In this document: positions 1-8,043 of the stretch, piece after piece
How the letters are laid out: each line of letters begins with the position of its first letter
Position numbering within the stretch: the stretch's first letter is position 1
Source of the DNA: Indioceanicola profundi
GTDB lineage: Bacteria; Pseudomonadota; Alphaproteobacteria; Azospirillales; Azospirillaceae
NCBI RefSeq assembly: GCF_003568845.1
Contig: NZ_CP030127.1
Coordinates: forward strand, 775,501-839,500
Length of the DNA stretch: 64,000 bases
Direction: 5' to 3'
Translations under genes and position numbers: made by a program
Notes under the pieces: generated by a model
Database searches by the model: none
What the model saw: only the letters and a program-made list of their open reading frames with translations
Told to the model about the DNA's origin: nothing

Positions 1-954
1 CGCGTCGTCCTGCGGCCCAAGCAATTGATCCTGGCCACCGGCATGTCCGGCGTGCCGCACATGCCGGACTATCCGGGCATGGACCGGTTCCGCGGACAGC
101 AGCACCATAGCAGCCAGCACCCTGGAGGCGATGCATTCCGCGGCAAGCGCGTGGTGGTGGTCGGCTCCAACAACAGCGCCCACGACATCTGTGCCGACCT
201 CTGGGAAAACGGCGCGGATGTGACCATGGTCCAGCGCTCATCCACCCACATTTCCCGGTCGGAGACGCTGATGGACGTGGTCCTCGGCCCGCTCTATTCG
301 GAGAGTGCCGTGGAGGCCGGCATCACAGCCGAGAAGGCGGACATGATTTTCGCCTCCATCCCCTACAAAATCATGCCGGATTTCCACCGCCCAGCTTTCG
401 AGGAGGTGAAGCGCCGTGACAAGGATTTCTACGAACGCCTTGAAAAGTCGGGGTTCATGCTCGATTTCGGAGATGACGATTCTGGCCTGTTCATGAAGTA
501 TCTGCGACGGGGCTCCGGATACTATATCGATGTCGGCGCTTCGGAGTTGATCGCCGACGGCAAGATCAAGCTGCAACGCGGCAGCATCGACCATATCGAA
601 GAGGACGGCCTTGTCCTTACCGATGGCACCAGACTGCCGGCCGACGTGATTGTCTATGCTACTGGCTTCGGCTCGATGAACGGCTGGGCCGCCAAACTGA
701 TCTCGCAGGAGGTGGCCGACAAGGTCGGCAAGTGCTGGGGCTATGGGTCGGGTACGACCAAGGACCCCGGACCCTGGCAGGGGGAGCTGCGCAACATGTG
801 GAAACCTACCCGGCAGGACGGTCTCTGGTTCCATGGAGGCAATCTGCACCAGTCCCGGCACTATTCCCTTTACCTTGCCCTCCAGCTGAAGGCGCGGATG
901 GAAGGGCTGCCGACCCCCGTCTACAATCTCGCCGAAACCCATCATCGAAGCTGA
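1..954 (+). CDS. Flavin-containing monooxygenase, C-terminal part (5' end outside window)
   Basis: The reading frame is open from the first base, so the start codon and N-terminal FAD-binding fold lie outside the window; 317 residues are visible. The segment LILATGMSG is the ATG motif that closes the first FAD domain of class B flavoprotein monooxygenases. VVVVGSNNSAHD is the second Rossmann loop, which binds NADPH in this family, and VIVYATGFGSM is the late ATG motif. Family members hydroxylate soft nucleophiles or carry out Baeyer-Villiger type oxidations. The substrate cannot be read from the sequence. A strong intrinsic terminator follows directly, and an AcoR-like activator gene starts 300 bp downstream on the same strand. 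Confident for the family, not for the reaction. Confidence 0.85.
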   Translation, partial: RVVLRPKQLILATGMSGVPHMPDYPGMDRFRGQQHHSSQHPGGDAFRGKRVVVVGSNNSAHDICADLWENGADVTMVQRSSTHISRSETLMDVVLGPLYSESAVEAGITAEKADMIFASIPYKIMPDFHRPAFEEVKRRDKDFYERLEKSGFMLDFGDDDSGLFMKYLRRGSGYYIDVGASELIADGKIKLQRGSIDHIEEDGLVLTDGTRLPADVIVYATGFGSMNGWAAKLISQEVADKVGKCWGYGSGTTKDPGPWQGELRNMWKPTRQDGLWFHGGNLHQSRHYSLYLALQLKARMEGLPTPVYNLAETHHRS

Positions 955-996
955 GGACCGGCCCAGACCCAGCTTCCTGAACGGTAATACCGCTCC

Positions 997-1026
997 GCCG
1001 CCGTGCCCCGCACGGCGGCTTTTCTT
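997..1026 (+). terminator. Rho-independent terminator after the monooxygenase
   Basis: A perfect 10-bp GC-rich stem (997-1006 with 1010-1019) and a 3-nt loop are followed by TTTTCTTAT. It lies 43 bp after the monooxygenase stop codon and separates that gene from the activator gene. Confidence 0.85.
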
Positions 1027-1251
1027 ATGCGCACTGGTCCAGGCTGTTGAACTTTGGTCGAGTTGTGACGGTGCAGGGTCCATGCCACGCTGGCAGATCA
1101 ACGGGCCACGCCGAACGGTCACGGCGGCGTGCCGGGTCTGCACAGGCAATAGAAGGAAAGGACCGGAAGCCCCGGACGACGCATGCGGTGGAGGCAGAGC
1201 CGGACAGGGGGGCGCCGCCGGCCGGACAGAATAAGAACACGGGAGGAAGTC

Positions 1252-3240
1252 ATGGGCAGCGCGATCGCACACCATACCGCCCTGATCGCCGCAACGGTGG
1301 AGGGCCGGATCAAAGAAAGCTTGCGCCCGGTGGATCTCACGGTCGCACAGTCCTGGGCGCGCTCGATCAACGCCTACCGCCTGGACCCCGGCCGCACCTC
1401 CGAACCGCGGATATTGAGCCAGGGCTCTCTGCGCCCCTATCGGGACAGGGTCGAACCCCTTCTCCATCTTGCCAGGTCAAGCCTCCTGGCGCTGCACCGG
1501 CAGGTCCGCGACGCCGGTTATGTCGTGCTGATGACCGATGCCGGCGGAATCACCGTGGATTATCTTGGCGATCCGGACAGGGACGGCGAACTCCGCCGGG
1601 CCGGGCTGTATCTCGGATCGCTCTGGTCGGAACCCGAGGAAGGCACCTGCGGCGTCGGAACCTGCATTGTCGAGAAGAAGACCGTTACCATCCACAAGGC
1701 TGAGCATTTCCGTGCGCCGAACATCACATTGACCTGCACGGCCGCACCGGTCCTTGCTCCGGATGGCGAGCTGCTGGCCGTGATTGATGTCTCTTCCCTG
1801 TCTTCTCCTGATGACAAGAGGGCACAGACCCTGGTCCGGCACTTCGTCTCCAGGGCAGCGCTGCTGATTGAAAACTCCAATTTCTGCCGTAGCTTTCCGG
1901 ACCATCTGCTGATCAAAATCAGCAATGACAAGGAGTTGGCGGAGATTCTTCCGGATGGACTTCTGGCAATCGACACGCATGGCCGTGTCGTCGCCGCAAA
2001 CCGATGGGCGACGTCAACACTCCGTGTTCAGGCCGGCGGCAACCTGGAGCAGACGCTCGGGCTGGATCTGGAGCAGGTCCTGAGACGCCATCATGAAGCC
2101 TCGGGACATGCGTTTGAAATCCCTGCTCTTTGTGGGGATCTGCAGCTTCACGCCACGATCCGCAGTCCGCGCTTGGTACAGGCCGTAATACGCCCGAAGG
2201 CCGGCGCAGCCGTCTCAACATCCTGCCGGAACACACCGCCGGAGCATCCCGATCTTGCTGCCCTGGCCGGATCGGATAGGGAGATGCAGAGTAATGTGCA
2301 TCTGGCGCGGCGCATCATGGACCGCGATATCCCCCTCCTTCTCCTGGGAGAGACCGGAACGGGCAAAGAAGCGTTCGCGCGCGCCTTTCATTTGGAGAGC
2401 ACCCGGCGGGCCGGTCCCTTCGTGGCGCTGAACTGCGCCGCCATTCCGGGATCTCTGATCGAAAGCGAGTTGTTCGGCTACAAGGACGGTGCCTTCACCG
2501 GTGCCCGGTCCAAGGGCATGCGAGGTAAAATCCTGCAGGCGAGCGGTGGAACCCTGTTCCTGGATGAGATCGGCGACATGCCGCTCGGGCTTCAGACGCG
2601 GCTCCTCCGCGTTCTCGCCGAGCGTGAGGTCCTGCCGCTGGGCGGGGAAGCGCCGGTGCCGGTCGATGTACAGGTGGTGAGCGCGACGCTGCGCAATCCG
2701 CTGGAGCTGGTGGCGGAGGGACGCTTCCGCGAGGATCTCTACTATCGACTGGCCGGCGCTACGATCAAGCTTCCGGCTGTGCGTGGTCGAACTGACCGGC
2801 GTGACCTTATCCTGTCCCTGTTCGCCGACGAGTGCGGGCGACGCGGCGAAAACCCCAGCCTGCATCCCCACGCGCTGGCCGTGCTCGCCGCCTACGAATG
2901 GCCGGGAAATATCAGGGAGATGCAGAGCATCATACGCCTCGCCCTGGCTATCCGCGATGGCGGGACAGTGCTTCCCCAGCATCTTCCGCCGCACGTATCG
3001 GCCGGGACGGCTAGGTCACATCCCGCCGCGCCGGCCGAAGCGCTGTCCGGTCCCTCCAGTGTCCAGCCACCTCCGGGGCTAGGGCCGATACAGCGCGCCG
3101 AACACCAGACGGTGGTCGAGGTGCTGCGCCGGAACCGCTGGGAGGTGACAGGATCTGCCCGGGAACTTGGTATATGCAGGGCCACGCTGTATCGGAAGAT
3201 GAAGCGGCTGAACATCATTCCGCCGAACGCACAGCCCTGA
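1252..3240 (+). CDS. Sigma-54-dependent Fis-family activator, AcoR-like
   Basis: A 662-residue enhancer-binding protein. The N-terminal third holds a GAF-like sensor domain with the GTCGVGTC-type segment common in AcoR relatives. It is followed by a AAA+ domain with Walker A GETGTGKE near residue 366, the sigma-54 contact loop GAFTGA near residue 413 and Walker B GGTLFLDEIGD near residue 432. A Fis-type helix-turn-helix lies at about 632-656. ATG 1252 is preferred over upstream codons because GGGAGG sits 6 nt before it. AcoR relatives activate acetoin, alcohol or aldehyde catabolic operons. Its target is probably the monooxygenase operon upstream, but that promoter is outside the window. Confidence 0.88.
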   Translation: MGSAIAHHTALIAATVEGRIKESLRPVDLTVAQSWARSINAYRLDPGRTSEPRILSQGSLRPYRDRVEPLLHLARSSLLALHRQVRDAGYVVLMTDAGGITVDYLGDPDRDGELRRAGLYLGSLWSEPEEGTCGVGTCIVEKKTVTIHKAEHFRAPNITLTCTAAPVLAPDGELLAVIDVSSLSSPDDKRAQTLVRHFVSRAALLIENSNFCRSFPDHLLIKISNDKELAEILPDGLLAIDTHGRVVAANRWATSTLRVQAGGNLEQTLGLDLEQVLRRHHEASGHAFEIPALCGDLQLHATIRSPRLVQAVIRPKAGAAVSTSCRNTPPEHPDLAALAGSDREMQSNVHLARRIMDRDIPLLLLGETGTGKEAFARAFHLESTRRAGPFVALNCAAIPGSLIESELFGYKDGAFTGARSKGMRGKILQASGGTLFLDEIGDMPLGLQTRLLRVLAEREVLPLGGEAPVPVDVQVVSATLRNPLELVAEGRFREDLYYRLAGATIKLPAVRGRTDRRDLILSLFADECGRRGENPSLHPHALAVLAAYEWPGNIREMQSIIRLALAIRDGGTVLPQHLPPHVSAGTARSHPAAPAEALSGPSSVQPPPGLGPIQRAEHQTVVEVLRRNRWEVTGSARELGICRATLYRKMKRLNIIPPNAQP

Positions 3241-3262
3241 CCCTGCCCCTCCGCAGGCGCGG

Positions 3263-4498
3263 TCAGCAGGAGGTCTGACGCGGGGTCCGCTCAACCTCCA
3301 GGCCGAAGACCGGACGCAGCCAAGTACCAATCCAGTTGCCGGCAAGAGCAACCACGATCCAGACCCACCCATGCAGGCTGCCGGAGGCGATGCCGCTGAA
3401 ATAAGCGCCGATATTGCACCCGTAGGCCAAGCGCGAGCCGTAGCCGAGCAGGATGCCGCCCACGGCAGCGGCGATCAGGGACCGCATCGGAATGCGCCAC
3501 ACCGGGGCGAACTTGCCGGCCAGCCCGGCCGCCAGGAGGGCGCCCAGGATGATGCCGAAGTTCTGCACGGAGGTGACATCCGCGAACACGCTTGCCTGCA
3601 GGGCTTTCGCCTGCTCCGGCGCCTGCCAGAACGGCCAGCTCGCCACATCGACGCCGAGAGCGGCCAGAGACTTGCTACCCCAGAGGGCGAAGCCGGCGGT
3701 GATGCCCCAAGGACGCCCGGCAAGGGCCAGGGTCGCAAAGTTCAGCAGCGCCAGCGCGACGGCGCCCCAGATCAGGGGCCACGGCCCGCGCAGCAGGCGG
3801 TTCCAGCCAGCCTTATTGCCGGCGGGGCGCTCAATAAGCCGCCCATGCCGCCGCCGTTCCAGCACCTTGGTCAGCGCGTATACGGCGGCGAAAACCGCCA
3901 GGTTCACTGCCAGCGCCGCAGGCCATCCCCAGGCGGCAACCACCGAGACGGGAGCCATGGACGGCTGCGCCTGCCACCAGGGCAGATGATAAGCGCCAAG
4001 AACGGAACCGACGATGAAGAACAGCAGAGTGACGACCATCCGGGTGCTGCCGCCCCCGACTGTATAGAGCGTACCGGAGGCGCACCCGCCGCCTAGCTGC
4101 ATGCCGAGACCGAACAGGAACGCACCCACCAGGACGGACACGCCGACCGGGGCGACCAGGCCTTTGACCGGCATCCCGAACAGTGAACCCGCGGCCAGCG
4201 CCGGGAAGAACAGCGCACAGGCCACCGCGAGCATGATCATCTGCGCGCGGAGACCGGCGCCACGCCGGTCAGAAATGAAGACACGGAACGCCGAGGTAAA
4301 TCCGAACAGAGCATGGTAAAGCACCACACCCAGCGCCCCACCGATCAGGTAAAGCGCCGCCTGCCGGCCGGACACCTCGTCCCCGATCCAGAGAGCACCG
4401 CCAAGAAGCGCCAGGAGCGCTGCCGCGACCACCTTGAGATCAATGTCCGGCACGATGTTCGCCGGGCGTGATACCCGGCCGAGAGATAAGTCAGCCAT
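3263..4498 (-). CDS. YeeE/YedE family transporter (thiosulfate/sulfur uptake type)
   Basis: A 411-residue polytopic membrane protein with about ten hydrophobic segments in two homologous halves. Each half carries the family signature with a conserved cysteine: GGGCASGT in the first and YGCNIGAYFSG in the second. In the characterised member TsuA these cysteines line the thiosulfate path. Many relatives are two short YeeE/YedE proteins; here both halves are in one chain. It converges on the sigma-54 activator gene with a 22-bp gap. A GGAGTG ribosome-binding site precedes the ATG. No TusA-like partner is adjacent, so the exact sulfur species is inference. Confidence 0.85.
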   Translation of the reverse strand: MADLSLGRVSRPANIVPDIDLKVVAAALLALLGGALWIGDEVSGRQAALYLIGGALGVVLYHALFGFTSAFRVFISDRRGAGLRAQMIMLAVACALFFPALAAGSLFGMPVKGLVAPVGVSVLVGAFLFGLGMQLGGGCASGTLYTVGGGSTRMVVTLLFFIVGSVLGAYHLPWWQAQPSMAPVSVVAAWGWPAALAVNLAVFAAVYALTKVLERRRHGRLIERPAGNKAGWNRLLRGPWPLIWGAVALALLNFATLALAGRPWGITAGFALWGSKSLAALGVDVASWPFWQAPEQAKALQASVFADVTSVQNFGIILGALLAAGLAGKFAPVWRIPMRSLIAAAVGGILLGYGSRLAYGCNIGAYFSGIASGSLHGWVWIVVALAGNWIGTWLRPVFGLEVERTPRQTSC

Positions 4499-4816
4499 GC
4501 TGACACTCCATTCTACAAATTCGATGTGCAGAACCAGCGGATCCTACATCAGGCCTGCGTAGGTAGTTCCGTAACCCCCAGGCTGGAACCGTTAGCGGCG
4601 CACATCTGCCTTGCGGCAGCCCAATGGCGATGGGTAGGGCCAGATGGCCACTTTCTTTCGCCTGTACAGTTTCTTGCAGGCTTGGGAAACGGTCGTTTGC
4701 GTTACTCCGCTACTCTGAACAGACCTGTTTTGCATAGGCCGGGATTCCCATGCAGGGACAAACTGCGGGTCCTTATTACCTGATGCTTATCTGGGCACTG
4801 AGTTTGGGCCACTGGC

Positions 4817-4831
4817 TGGCTGCTTTTTTGC
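4817..4831 (+). promoter_or_regulatory. Candidate sigma-54 (-24/-12) promoter
   Basis: TGGCTGCTTTTTTGC has the GG-N10-GC spacing of sigma-54 promoters and matches the TGGC and TTGC halves of the consensus, with two mismatches in the -24 block. Transcription would begin near 4843, just before the palindrome in front of the KfrA-like gene. One such match can arise by chance. Confidence 0.3.
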
Positions 4832-4843
4832 GGCGAATCTGCC

Positions 4844-4884
4844 CGAACGTACGTATACGTATGTTCGCAATCCGTATGTTCGCA
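4844..4884 (+). promoter_or_regulatory. Operator-like palindrome with repeated half-site
   Basis: A 24-bp near-perfect palindrome (4844-4867, one mismatched pair) is built from the half-site CGTATGTTCG. The 12-mer CGTATGTTCGCA occurs at 4858-4869 and again at 4873-4884. The cluster ends 16 bp before the ATG of a KfrA-like DNA-binding protein. Plasmid KfrA proteins repress their own promoters, so autoregulation is the simplest reading. Confidence 0.6.
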
Positions 4885-4900
4885 CCTGCTGAGATCCACT

Positions 4901-5959
4901 ATGGCCGCCGACCAGAAGTTCCCTGACGACCTTATCATCCGTACTGGTGAAGAACTGGAGCGGGAACGTCATGGGCGGGTAACTCCCACAGCCATTCAAA
5001 TCCGAATGGGCGGCGGCAACCGCCAACGTATTGAGAAGGTCTGGACAGCTCACGTCGGAGCTCGGCCCTCATCATCCATGCCCGCTGACGGCAAGCACAT
5101 CGGCGTGCCGGACAGCGATGCCGCAATGCTGATCGAGGAGTTTGCCTCCCAGAGCATGGCCGCGGCCCGACGGCTCATGGAGGAGGCTTTCCGCGCAGGC
5201 TTTGACAAAGCCGAACGTGCGGTTCGGGACGACAGGGAGAGGGCGCAAGCAAAACAGCATATCGCGGCGCTCGAGATGCAGGAGCTGGAAGCAGCGCTCC
5301 GGCACCAGGAGGCTGCCACCGAGGAGGCGCAACGCTCATCCGAACGCCATGCCCAGGAAGCAGCCGATGCCAAGGCGGCATTCCGCGATCTGCAAGCCGA
5401 TATGGCAGTCCTCCGCGAACAGATCCGGTCTCTGACCGAAGCAGTGGCGGAACAGCGGCTTCAGCGTGATACGGCGGAGGCAAGGGCCGCGACCGCTATA
5501 TCGCGTTTGGAGTCCGCACAGGAAAAGATAATGGACCTACGCGAGAGCGCGGCGGTAACCGAAGCTGCATTGGCCGAAACAGAACGTCGTGCGCAGTCGC
5601 TGGACGCACGTTGCAATGTACTGGACGAGACCCTGACCGAAGCACGTTCGGCAAGGATGGAACTGGAGGCCGAACTGGCATCGACACGCGCCCGGAATTC
5701 CGCATTGGAAGGGCAGCTCCGGTCCGCTGAGGAGAGGCAGCAAGCCTGCGAACAATGTCGTGCCGACCTTGCAGAAGAAACGGCACGCCTGTTCAAGGAT
5801 GGCACCGCATCCGCAGCCCGTGCCGCGACATTCGAGGAGCGCTGCGAGGGCCTGAGCCATGAGCTGGCCCGGCTCCGCAGCGAGTTGGACCGTGAACGGG
5901 AGCGACGGATCAGGCTTGAAGCTGCCCAACCAGGGCCGGTGGAGCCGCACCAGGATTAA
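4901..5959 (+). CDS. KfrA-like DNA-binding protein with long coiled coil
   Basis: A 352-residue protein. Residues about 1-50 (FPDDLIIRTGEELERERHGR...) resemble the KfrA N-terminal winged-helix domain that binds operator DNA. The rest, from about 85 to 345, is a nearly unbroken Ala/Glu/Arg-rich alpha-helical coiled coil. KfrA of IncP plasmids is an autoregulator that also helps partition; chromosomal relatives are common and mostly unstudied. The palindrome directly upstream supports self-regulation. No parA, parB or replication gene is in the window, so it is not evidence that this is a plasmid. Confidence 0.75.
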   Translation: MAADQKFPDDLIIRTGEELERERHGRVTPTAIQIRMGGGNRQRIEKVWTAHVGARPSSSMPADGKHIGVPDSDAAMLIEEFASQSMAAARRLMEEAFRAGFDKAERAVRDDRERAQAKQHIAALEMQELEAALRHQEAATEEAQRSSERHAQEAADAKAAFRDLQADMAVLREQIRSLTEAVAEQRLQRDTAEARAATAISRLESAQEKIMDLRESAAVTEAALAETERRAQSLDARCNVLDETLTEARSARMELEAELASTRARNSALEGQLRSAEERQQACEQCRADLAEETARLFKDGTASAARAATFEERCEGLSHELARLRSELDRERERRIRLEAAQPGPVEPHQD

Positions 5960-6054
5960 GACTGATCCAGGATGGCCGCTCGACGTTCCGGCGCGGGAGC
6001 CGTGCTGGAAAGTTCCGTTCGGATCATTACGCCCCGTCGAATCCCAATTGCAGA

Positions 6055-6069
6055 TGCGAATGACTTGCA
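6055..6069 (+). promoter_or_regulatory. Candidate iron-regulator (Fur-type) site
   Basis: TGCGAATGACTTGCA is an imperfect palindrome of TGCAA-type arms about 70 bp upstream of the Bfd start, followed by an AT-rich TTATAGAG. It resembles Fur/Mur-type boxes reported in alphaproteobacteria, and bfd genes are usually iron-repressed. The match is by eye only. Confidence 0.35.
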
Positions 6070-6135
6070 TTATAGAGCAGAGAGCAGCCGGCGTGGACCG
6101 GCAGGTGCCTTCGCCGCATCGGGAGCAAGCTCTTC

Positions 6136-6339
6136 ATGTATGTCTGCGTCTGCAATGCGATCAATTGTAAGACTGTGCGCCGAGCGGCGGAGAACGGGGC
6201 TGGCACCGTGGCCGGCGTTTTCAAATCGGTGGGCAAGACCCCGCAGTGCGGTCGTTGCTTCACCACTATGCGCGGCATGATCGAAGAGCACGCGCCAGCA
6301 TCCTGCGTGCCCGTGCCTGTCGCCGTCGCAGCGGAATAA
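6136..6339 (+). CDS. bfd: Bacterioferritin-associated ferredoxin (Bfd-like [2Fe-2S] protein)
   Basis: A 67-residue protein that starts MYVCVCNAI and ends its core with TPQCGRCFTTM. This gives the C-x-C near the N-terminus and the C-x2-C about 32 residues later that ligate the [2Fe-2S] cluster in Bfd. Bfd delivers electrons to the bacterioferritin heme to release stored iron. No bacterioferritin gene is adjacent. A possible Fur-type site lies upstream. Length and cysteine spacing match the family. Confidence 0.88.
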   Translation: MYVCVCNAINCKTVRRAAENGAGTVAGVFKSVGKTPQCGRCFTTMRGMIEEHAPASCVPVPVAVAAE

Positions 6340-6416
6340 GACCGCCGGAGAATCATGGCGGCAACCGCTCGTCCCCTGTTCTGTTGCCCCTGCATCTACC
6401 GATGCGGAGCAGCGGA

Positions 6417-6683
6417 ATGGCAAAGGATCACGGAAACCAGATCAAGAATGATGCCCAGTACGAGGCGATGCGCGCCAAGGGCATGAGGAAGGAAAGGGCG
6501 GCCCGGATCGCCAATGCCAACGCCCAGGAAGGTGGAAACCCCGCCAGTGAGCGCGGCGGTCATGCCTCGAAGTACGAATCGCGCAGCAAGTCCGATCTTT
6601 ATGATGAGGCCCGGAAGATCGGAATCGAGGGCCGCTCACGGATGAGCAAGGATGAGTTGATCGACGCGCTGCGGCACCATTGA
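6417..6683 (+). CDS. Small Rho-N-domain-like protein (DUF7218-type)
   Basis: An 88-residue hydrophilic protein. The first half is a Lys/Arg/Asn-rich segment (KNDAQYEAMRAKGMRKERAA). The C-terminal part, KSDLYDEARKIGIEGRSRMS followed by KDELIDALRHH, has the helix-extended-loop-helix pattern of the Rho termination factor N-terminal/SAP-like fold. Proteins of this shape are common small conserved proteins in proteobacteria and actinobacteria, with no assigned role. ATG 6417 is chosen because the conserved block MAKDHGNQIKN starts there; the upstream part of the frame looks non-coding. Confidence 0.75.
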   Translation: MAKDHGNQIKNDAQYEAMRAKGMRKERAARIANANAQEGGNPASERGGHASKYESRSKSDLYDEARKIGIEGRSRMSKDELIDALRHH

Positions 6684-6700
6684 CCTGATCCGCACATGTG

Positions 6701-6733
6701 AAAAGGGGCGTAGGTGGCTTCCACCCGCGCCCC
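6701..6733 (-). terminator. Terminator of the liv operon
   Basis: GGGGCG-TA-GGTGG, loop CTT, CCACC-CG-CGCCCC form a stem with one 2-nt internal mismatch. Read on the minus strand it is followed by TTTTC. It lies 22 bp past the binding-protein stop codon, between converging genes. Confidence 0.65.
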
Positions 6734-6754
6734 AACTCATTTCCGCCCTGTACG

Positions 6755-7978
6755 TCAGCCCTTGACCAGCGGGCAGGCGCTCTTTTCCAGCGGCGTATAG
6801 GCATCGTCGCCCGGGATCGTACGGATCAGCTTGTAATAGTCCCAGGGCTGCTTGCTTTCGGTCGGGCTCTTCACCTCGAACAGGTACATGTCCTTGGTCA
6901 TGCGGCCGTCTGCGCGGACCTTGCCGCCATTCTCACCGACGAAGGCATCCTGGACCGGCAGCTCGCGCATCTTCTCCGCCACGGCCTTGCTCTCATCGGT
7001 GCCGGCGGCTTCAACGGCCTTCAGATAGTGCAGCACGGCGGAATAGGTGCCGGCGTGGATCATGTTGGGCATGCGGCCCATTTTCTCGAAGTAACGCTTC
7101 GACCACTCCCGCGACTGGTCATTGCGGTCCCAGTAGAAGCCTTCCGTCAGGGTCAGACCCTGCGCGGTCTTCAGGCCGAGCGCATGGGCGTCGGTCAGGG
7201 TGAACAGCAGACCGGCAAGCTTCTGACCGCCCTGGACGATGCCGAACTCCGCTGCCTGCTTGATGGCGTTCGTGGTGTCCGTGCCGGCATTGGCCAGCCC
7301 GATCACCTCGGCCCCGGAGGATTGCGCCTGCAGCAGGAAGGAGCTGAAATCGGATGTGTTCAGCGGGTGGCGCACAGCCCCCACCACCTTGCCGCCGGCA
7401 GCCTTCACGAACTCGCCGGTATCCTTCTCAAGCTGGTGGCCGAAGGCATAATCGGCGGTCAGGAAGTACCAGCTCTTGCCGCCGGCCTCCACGACTGCGC
7501 CGCCGGTGCCGCGCGACAGCGCATAGGTGTCGTAGGCCCAGTGAAAGCCCGTGGGAGAACAGGCATCGCCGGTCAGGCGGGAGGTAGCCGCACCGGTCAC
7601 GATGTCGATCTTTCCCCGCTCCTTCGCCAGTTCCTGCACGGCAAGAGCCACTGAGGAGGTCGTCAGCTCTGCAATCATGTCGACGCCTTCGGCATCGAAC
7701 CATTGGCGGGCGGTGGACACGCCGATGTCAGGCTTGTTCTGGTGGTCGGCATTGAGCAGTTCGATTTTCTTGCCCAGTACGGTGCCGCCGACTTCATCAA
7801 TGGCCATCTGCGCGGCCACGACGGAGCCCTTGCCGCCGAAGTCGGCATAGGGGCCGGACTGGTCGTTCAGAACGCCGATCTTGACCACATCGCCGGACAC
7901 CTGCGCGGCGGCGGCGGATGCGCCGAACGCCAGGGCGATGCCGGCGGCGGCGGCGAGGCAGCGAGACTTGAGATTCAT
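6755..7978 (-). CDS. Branched-chain amino acid type ABC transporter substrate-binding protein
   Basis: A 407-residue periplasmic type I binding protein. A cleavable signal peptide is clear at residues 1-25 (hydrophobic core then ASAAAAQ). The mature part starts VKIGVLNDQSGPYADFGG, the typical opening of the Leu/Ile/Val-amide family. ATG 7978 fits the signal peptide and is preceded by GGGAGGA. It is the last gene of the operon, 65 bp after livM. Its closest-looking relatives bind diverse ligands (amino acids, amides, aromatic acids), so the substrate is not fixed by the sequence. Confidence 0.88.
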   Translation of the reverse strand: MNLKSRCLAAAAGIALAFGASAAAAQVSGDVVKIGVLNDQSGPYADFGGKGSVVAAQMAIDEVGGTVLGKKIELLNADHQNKPDIGVSTARQWFDAEGVDMIAELTTSSVALAVQELAKERGKIDIVTGAATSRLTGDACSPTGFHWAYDTYALSRGTGGAVVEAGGKSWYFLTADYAFGHQLEKDTGEFVKAAGGKVVGAVRHPLNTSDFSSFLLQAQSSGAEVIGLANAGTDTTNAIKQAAEFGIVQGGQKLAGLLFTLTDAHALGLKTAQGLTLTEGFYWDRNDQSREWSKRYFEKMGRMPNMIHAGTYSAVLHYLKAVEAAGTDESKAVAEKMRELPVQDAFVGENGGKVRADGRMTKDMYLFEVKSPTESKQPWDYYKLIRTIPGDDAYTPLEKSACPLVKG

Positions 7979-8043
7979 GAAAATCCTCCCAGAGATGTTC
8001 TCAGCGCCATTGTCATGGGGCCGGCGCTTTTGCCCCCTGCGGA

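Larger units (their letters stand above)
4499..4900. other. Divergent intergenic region, 402 bp
   Basis: No credible gene is present. It should hold the promoter of the YeeE/YedE gene (minus) and that of the KfrA-like gene (plus). The right end contains a sigma-54-like element and an operator-like palindrome, listed separately. Confidence 0.6.

Noticed and set aside
4901-5959. Idea that the KfrA-like gene proves a plasmid or chromid
   Set aside because: No replication, partition or transfer genes are present, and chromosomal KfrA-like proteins are common.
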